From assembly GCA_913051905.1 (NCBI GenBank), contig CAJXBY010000112.1, positions 1 through 8,260 on the forward strand: a stretch of 8,260 nt of DNA. The letters run 5' to 3'. Below are positions 6,322 to 8,260 of this stretch, piece after piece; within the stretch, counting starts at the first letter, position 1; every line of letters begins with the position of its first letter. Source of the stretch: an uncultured Gammaproteobacteria bacterium. Its GTDB lineage: Bacteria > Pseudomonadota > Gammaproteobacteria > Arenicellales > UBA868. The translations under genes were made by a program, and so were the position numbers. The notes below the pieces were generated by a model. It did not search any database, had not been told where the DNA came from, and was given only the letters and a program-made list of their open reading frames with translations.

Positions 6322-7275
6322 CTAAGTCAAATCGAGTCGTTCATTTGTGGTCTGGTAAAAGGCCAGAAGTGCGGCGGAAAATATCAGTGCAATGCCGACC
6401 CAGGACATGAAATCCGGCCAGTCACCAAAGAACAGAATACTCCACAAAATAGCAAAAATAAGACCCGTATACTCGAAAGGCGCGACCAGGCTCGCCTCGC
6501 TGATGCGGTAACCCTGGCTGATCAGATAAGCTCCCATACCACTCAGGCATCCGATCCCACATAAGAGTAGTAGATCCCTTGTTTCAGGCCAGACCCAGGC
6601 ACGCAGCAGAAAATCCAGCGTGGGGTTTTCAGGCTCAGCAAAACGTCCGTCTCCGACCAACAGCCCGATAAAGGCACTGACTGTAATGAATGTCAGCTGA
6701 ACATAAAAAGCCATTGAGGCGGCACGCTCGGTACTGCCCAGATTACGCGACATGATCTGGAACACGGCGTAGCAGAGCGCCGCCATCAACGGCAGAATCA
6801 TCAGCGGGTTGAACAGACTGCTGCCGGGACGGATCATTACCAGGGTACCCAACATGCCGATCCCGACCACGATCCAGCGCTGGAAACTGATTTTCTCGTG
6901 CAGAAAAACCACAGCGAGTATCGTGATCAACAACGGTGAGACAAACACCAGTGCCACGGTCTCACCTAGAGGAAGCGTCGCCAGCCCGGTGAAGAAGAAA
7001 AGGTTGGCCATGACCACTGCGAAAGCCCGGGTCAGATGAAGCCCGAGCCGGTGTGTATAGAGAGACCGCAGGCCCCCTTCAAAGGGAACGAACACCACCA
7101 GGGTGAAGATCAGTGCGATCACCGCTCTGATCAGGATTATCTGATGAAGGGCGTAATCACCACTGAGAAACTTGATGACACCGTCCTGTGTCGTAAAACA
7201 GGACACACCGCCAATTACGCAGAGAATTCCGGCCATCCCGGGTGCCGAACGGATGAATTCGAGCGGGGTCCTCAC
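6322..7275 (-). CDS. EamA/DMT-superfamily transporter (10 membrane helices)
   Basis: A 317-residue inner-membrane protein with two EamA repeats (about 15-148 and 158-306). Ten hydrophobic helices lie near residues 14-34, 43-64, 80-98, 103-124, 132-148, 154-174, 186-208, 234-252, 264-284 and 290-308. The signature LPLGETVALVFVSPLL (101-116) with LHEKIS (125-130) ends repeat one. The counterpart ISEASLVAPFEYTGLI (258-273) with FFGDWP (282-287) ends repeat two. The family includes exporters of amino acids, metabolites and S-adenosylmethionine-like compounds, so the substrate cannot be assigned. The start is GTG at 7275. The frame is open upstream to 7344, but no ATG, GTG or TTG lies there. No strong Shine-Dalgarno site precedes it, and a nine-codon upstream frame ends over the start (TAGTG). 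It lies in the same orientation as the partial gene to its right, 149 bases away, so it may have its own promoter. Confidence 0.9.
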   Translation of the reverse strand: MRTPLEFIRSAPGMAGILCVIGGVSCFTTQDGVIKFLSGDYALHQIILIRAVIALIFTLVVFVPFEGGLRSLYTHRLGLHLTRAFAVVMANLFFFTGLATLPLGETVALVFVSPLLITILAVVFLHEKISFQRWIVVGIGMLGTLVMIRPGSSLFNPLMILPLMAALCYAVFQIMSRNLGSTERAASMAFYVQLTFITVSAFIGLLVGDGRFAEPENPTLDFLLRAWVWPETRDLLLLCGIGCLSGMGAYLISQGYRISEASLVAPFEYTGLIFAILWSILFFGDWPDFMSWVGIALIFSAALLAFYQTTNERLDLT

Positions 7276-7424
7276 TATCGCTTCTGCTGCCTCGAGAAAT
7301 TCATAAGATGTAATGACGTGGACAATGAGGGATCTTCTGCGTCACTGACTTAAGATGCCAGGACCGCACTGTCGATCCGGTCAAATTGAGCACAGGCTTC
7401 AGCTTCCGGTATCGAAAAGCCGTA

Positions 7425-8260
7425 CTATTCGATAGACACCGTGACACCGGTCGTGGGATTTTCCAGGTTACAGCTGTCGTCCACCGCGCGGCTTAAAATG
7501 GTGACGGGGCCGCTTGACCCGGGTAGCCATTCGTAAGACCAGGTCTCCCGCCCGGTCGCCGGGTGCCATCTGGCCCCGTTGTCGACCGAGACTTCCACCG
7601 CAGCAACCCGTCCTCCCCCATCGTCTGCTGCGGTGCCCGTAATGACCACAGGCTCTCTGGGCAGAACCGATTCGTCGACCGGAAACTCGATCTTCGACGC
7701 CGGGGGACTATTGTCACTGGAGGCCGTCGCCGCTACCAGGCCTTTCTGCAGCGAGGTCGGCTGGACACCCATATCGGCAAACAGATTCACCGTCGCCTGC
7801 TGGATGTTCCGGTCCGGTCCGCTCAGATCGACGCTGACCCGCGTGGAGTCTGAACTCGCGCGTTCCGGTGGCACACCGGTATCGGTGTCGTGGTGGGCAT
7901 CCAGGCCCCAACCCCACTGACAGGTGCCAGCACCGAACACTAGGGCGCCGCTGGCATGTCGATAAAGCGTCAGATGATGCGTCGCCGTACCGGAATCAAA
8001 TACCGACCCCTCATCCTGCACATACTGGAGATTGTTCACGGTGGTTTCGGAGAGACGGATCAGCCCCGGCGGGCGGAACCCGTTATCCAGATCCTCGTCC
8101 CACTCATGGCCGAGTAATCCCTTGGGCAGAATAGCTCGCTCGCCGGGCGCCAATTCTGCGATGTCTGTGTCGCGCCAGAATCGCAGTCCGGCGAAATCAG
8201 CCGGTACGATCAGGGGATCATTGCGCCAGGCGTTGACCGTAAAGATGGTTCCGGTCAGGG
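7425..8260 (-). CDS. C-terminal part of an N,N-dimethylformamidase beta-like protein with terminal Ig-like domain (5' end outside window)
   Basis: The frame is open from the window edge to the TAG at 7427-7425, giving 277 residues. The TTG at 8153 that could pass for a start is internal, because the frame continues upstream as clear family sequence (TGTIFTVNAWRNDP, RFWRDTD). GHEWDEDLDNGFRPPGL (at about 8108-8058), then GTATHHLTLYRHASGALVFG and CQWGWGLD (about 7991-7899), are hallmarks of the C-terminal domain shared with the dimethylformamidase large subunit. The last about 95 residues (about 7712-7428) form an Ig-like beta domain (VEVSVDNGARWHPATG, then W, Y and RAVDDS). In my knowledge such fusions are usually large exported proteins with extra repeats before this region, and few are real dimethylformamidases. 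Cell location and reaction cannot be judged from the fragment. A link to methylated-amine metabolism is tempting but unproven. Confidence 0.75.
   Translation of the reverse strand, partial: LTGTIFTVNAWRNDPLIVPADFAGLRFWRDTDIAELAPGERAILPKGLLGHEWDEDLDNGFRPPGLIRLSETTVNNLQYVQDEGSVFDSGTATHHLTLYRHASGALVFGAGTCQWGWGLDAHHDTDTGVPPERASSDSTRVSVDLSGPDRNIQQATVNLFADMGVQPTSLQKGLVAATASSDNSPPASKIEFPVDESVLPREPVVITGTAADDGGGRVAAVEVSVDNGARWHPATGRETWSYEWLPGSSGPVTILSRAVDDSCNLENPTTGVTVSIE

Noticed and set aside
7370..7384. TTGACC (minus strand, 7384-7379) as a -35 box for the EamA gene, and GACCG/CGGTC as a terminator of the partial gene
   Set aside because: No acceptable -10 lies at 16-18 bases, and the five-base-pair stem has an 11-base loop without a T-run.
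7493..7717. Additional minus- and plus-strand frames within the dimethylformamidase-like gene
   Set aside because: They are out-of-frame shadows; the main frame carries the family motifs continuously to the window edge.

Overview
The window comes from a moderately GC-rich bacterium, probably a proteobacterium. The genes are densely packed, with Shine-Dalgarno sites ahead of several of them, and the protein families (FAD/GcvT methylamine dehydrogenases, Rieske demethylases, DddP-like M24 enzymes, EamA exporters) are common in marine and soil Alpha- and Gammaproteobacteria. The species cannot be fixed from sequence reading alone. No rRNA, tRNA, CRISPR array, insertion sequence or phage gene was seen.

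Left part (1-4929): a divergent catabolic module. On the minus strand, 41-2440 encodes a 799-residue dimethylglycine/sarcosine dehydrogenase-like flavoprotein. It has an N-terminal FAD oxidase with the covalent-flavin His motif and a C-terminal GcvT-type tetrahydrofolate domain. A good ribosome site and GTG at 10-22 suggest that another gene of the same operon begins at the left edge. Only 57 bases separate this gene from a plus-strand pair. The first of the pair is a Rieske oxygenase alpha subunit (2498-3700) with a Glu at the inter-cluster bridge, as in carnitine, glycine-betaine and stachydrine demethylases. The second, overlapping it by ATGA, is an M24 'pita-bread' metalloenzyme (3697-4929). 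It keeps the full metal-ligand set and the proposed catalytic Asp and Tyr of the DMSP lyase DddP. The three enzymes read as a pathway for a methylated onium compound (betaine, carnitine-like, stachydrine-like or DMSP-like): oxidative demethylation, C-N or C-S bond chemistry, and folate-coupled removal of further methyl groups. The substrate is unknown, and no Rieske reductase partner lies in the window.

Middle (4930-6321): a 241-base spacer, then a zinc-free MDR quinone/alcohol oxidoreductase (5171-6184) with a TTG start and visibly lower GC than its left neighbours. It converges on a short acidic minus-strand reading frame (6171-6311) of unknown status.

Right part (6322-8260): on the minus strand, a 10-helix EamA/DMT transporter (6322-7275) with a GTG start lies downstream of the 3' end of a larger gene (7425 to beyond 8260). 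The encoded product has the N,N-dimethylformamidase beta-like C-terminal domain followed by an Ig-like domain, and is probably an exported protein. The functional link of this right part to the onium module is not established.
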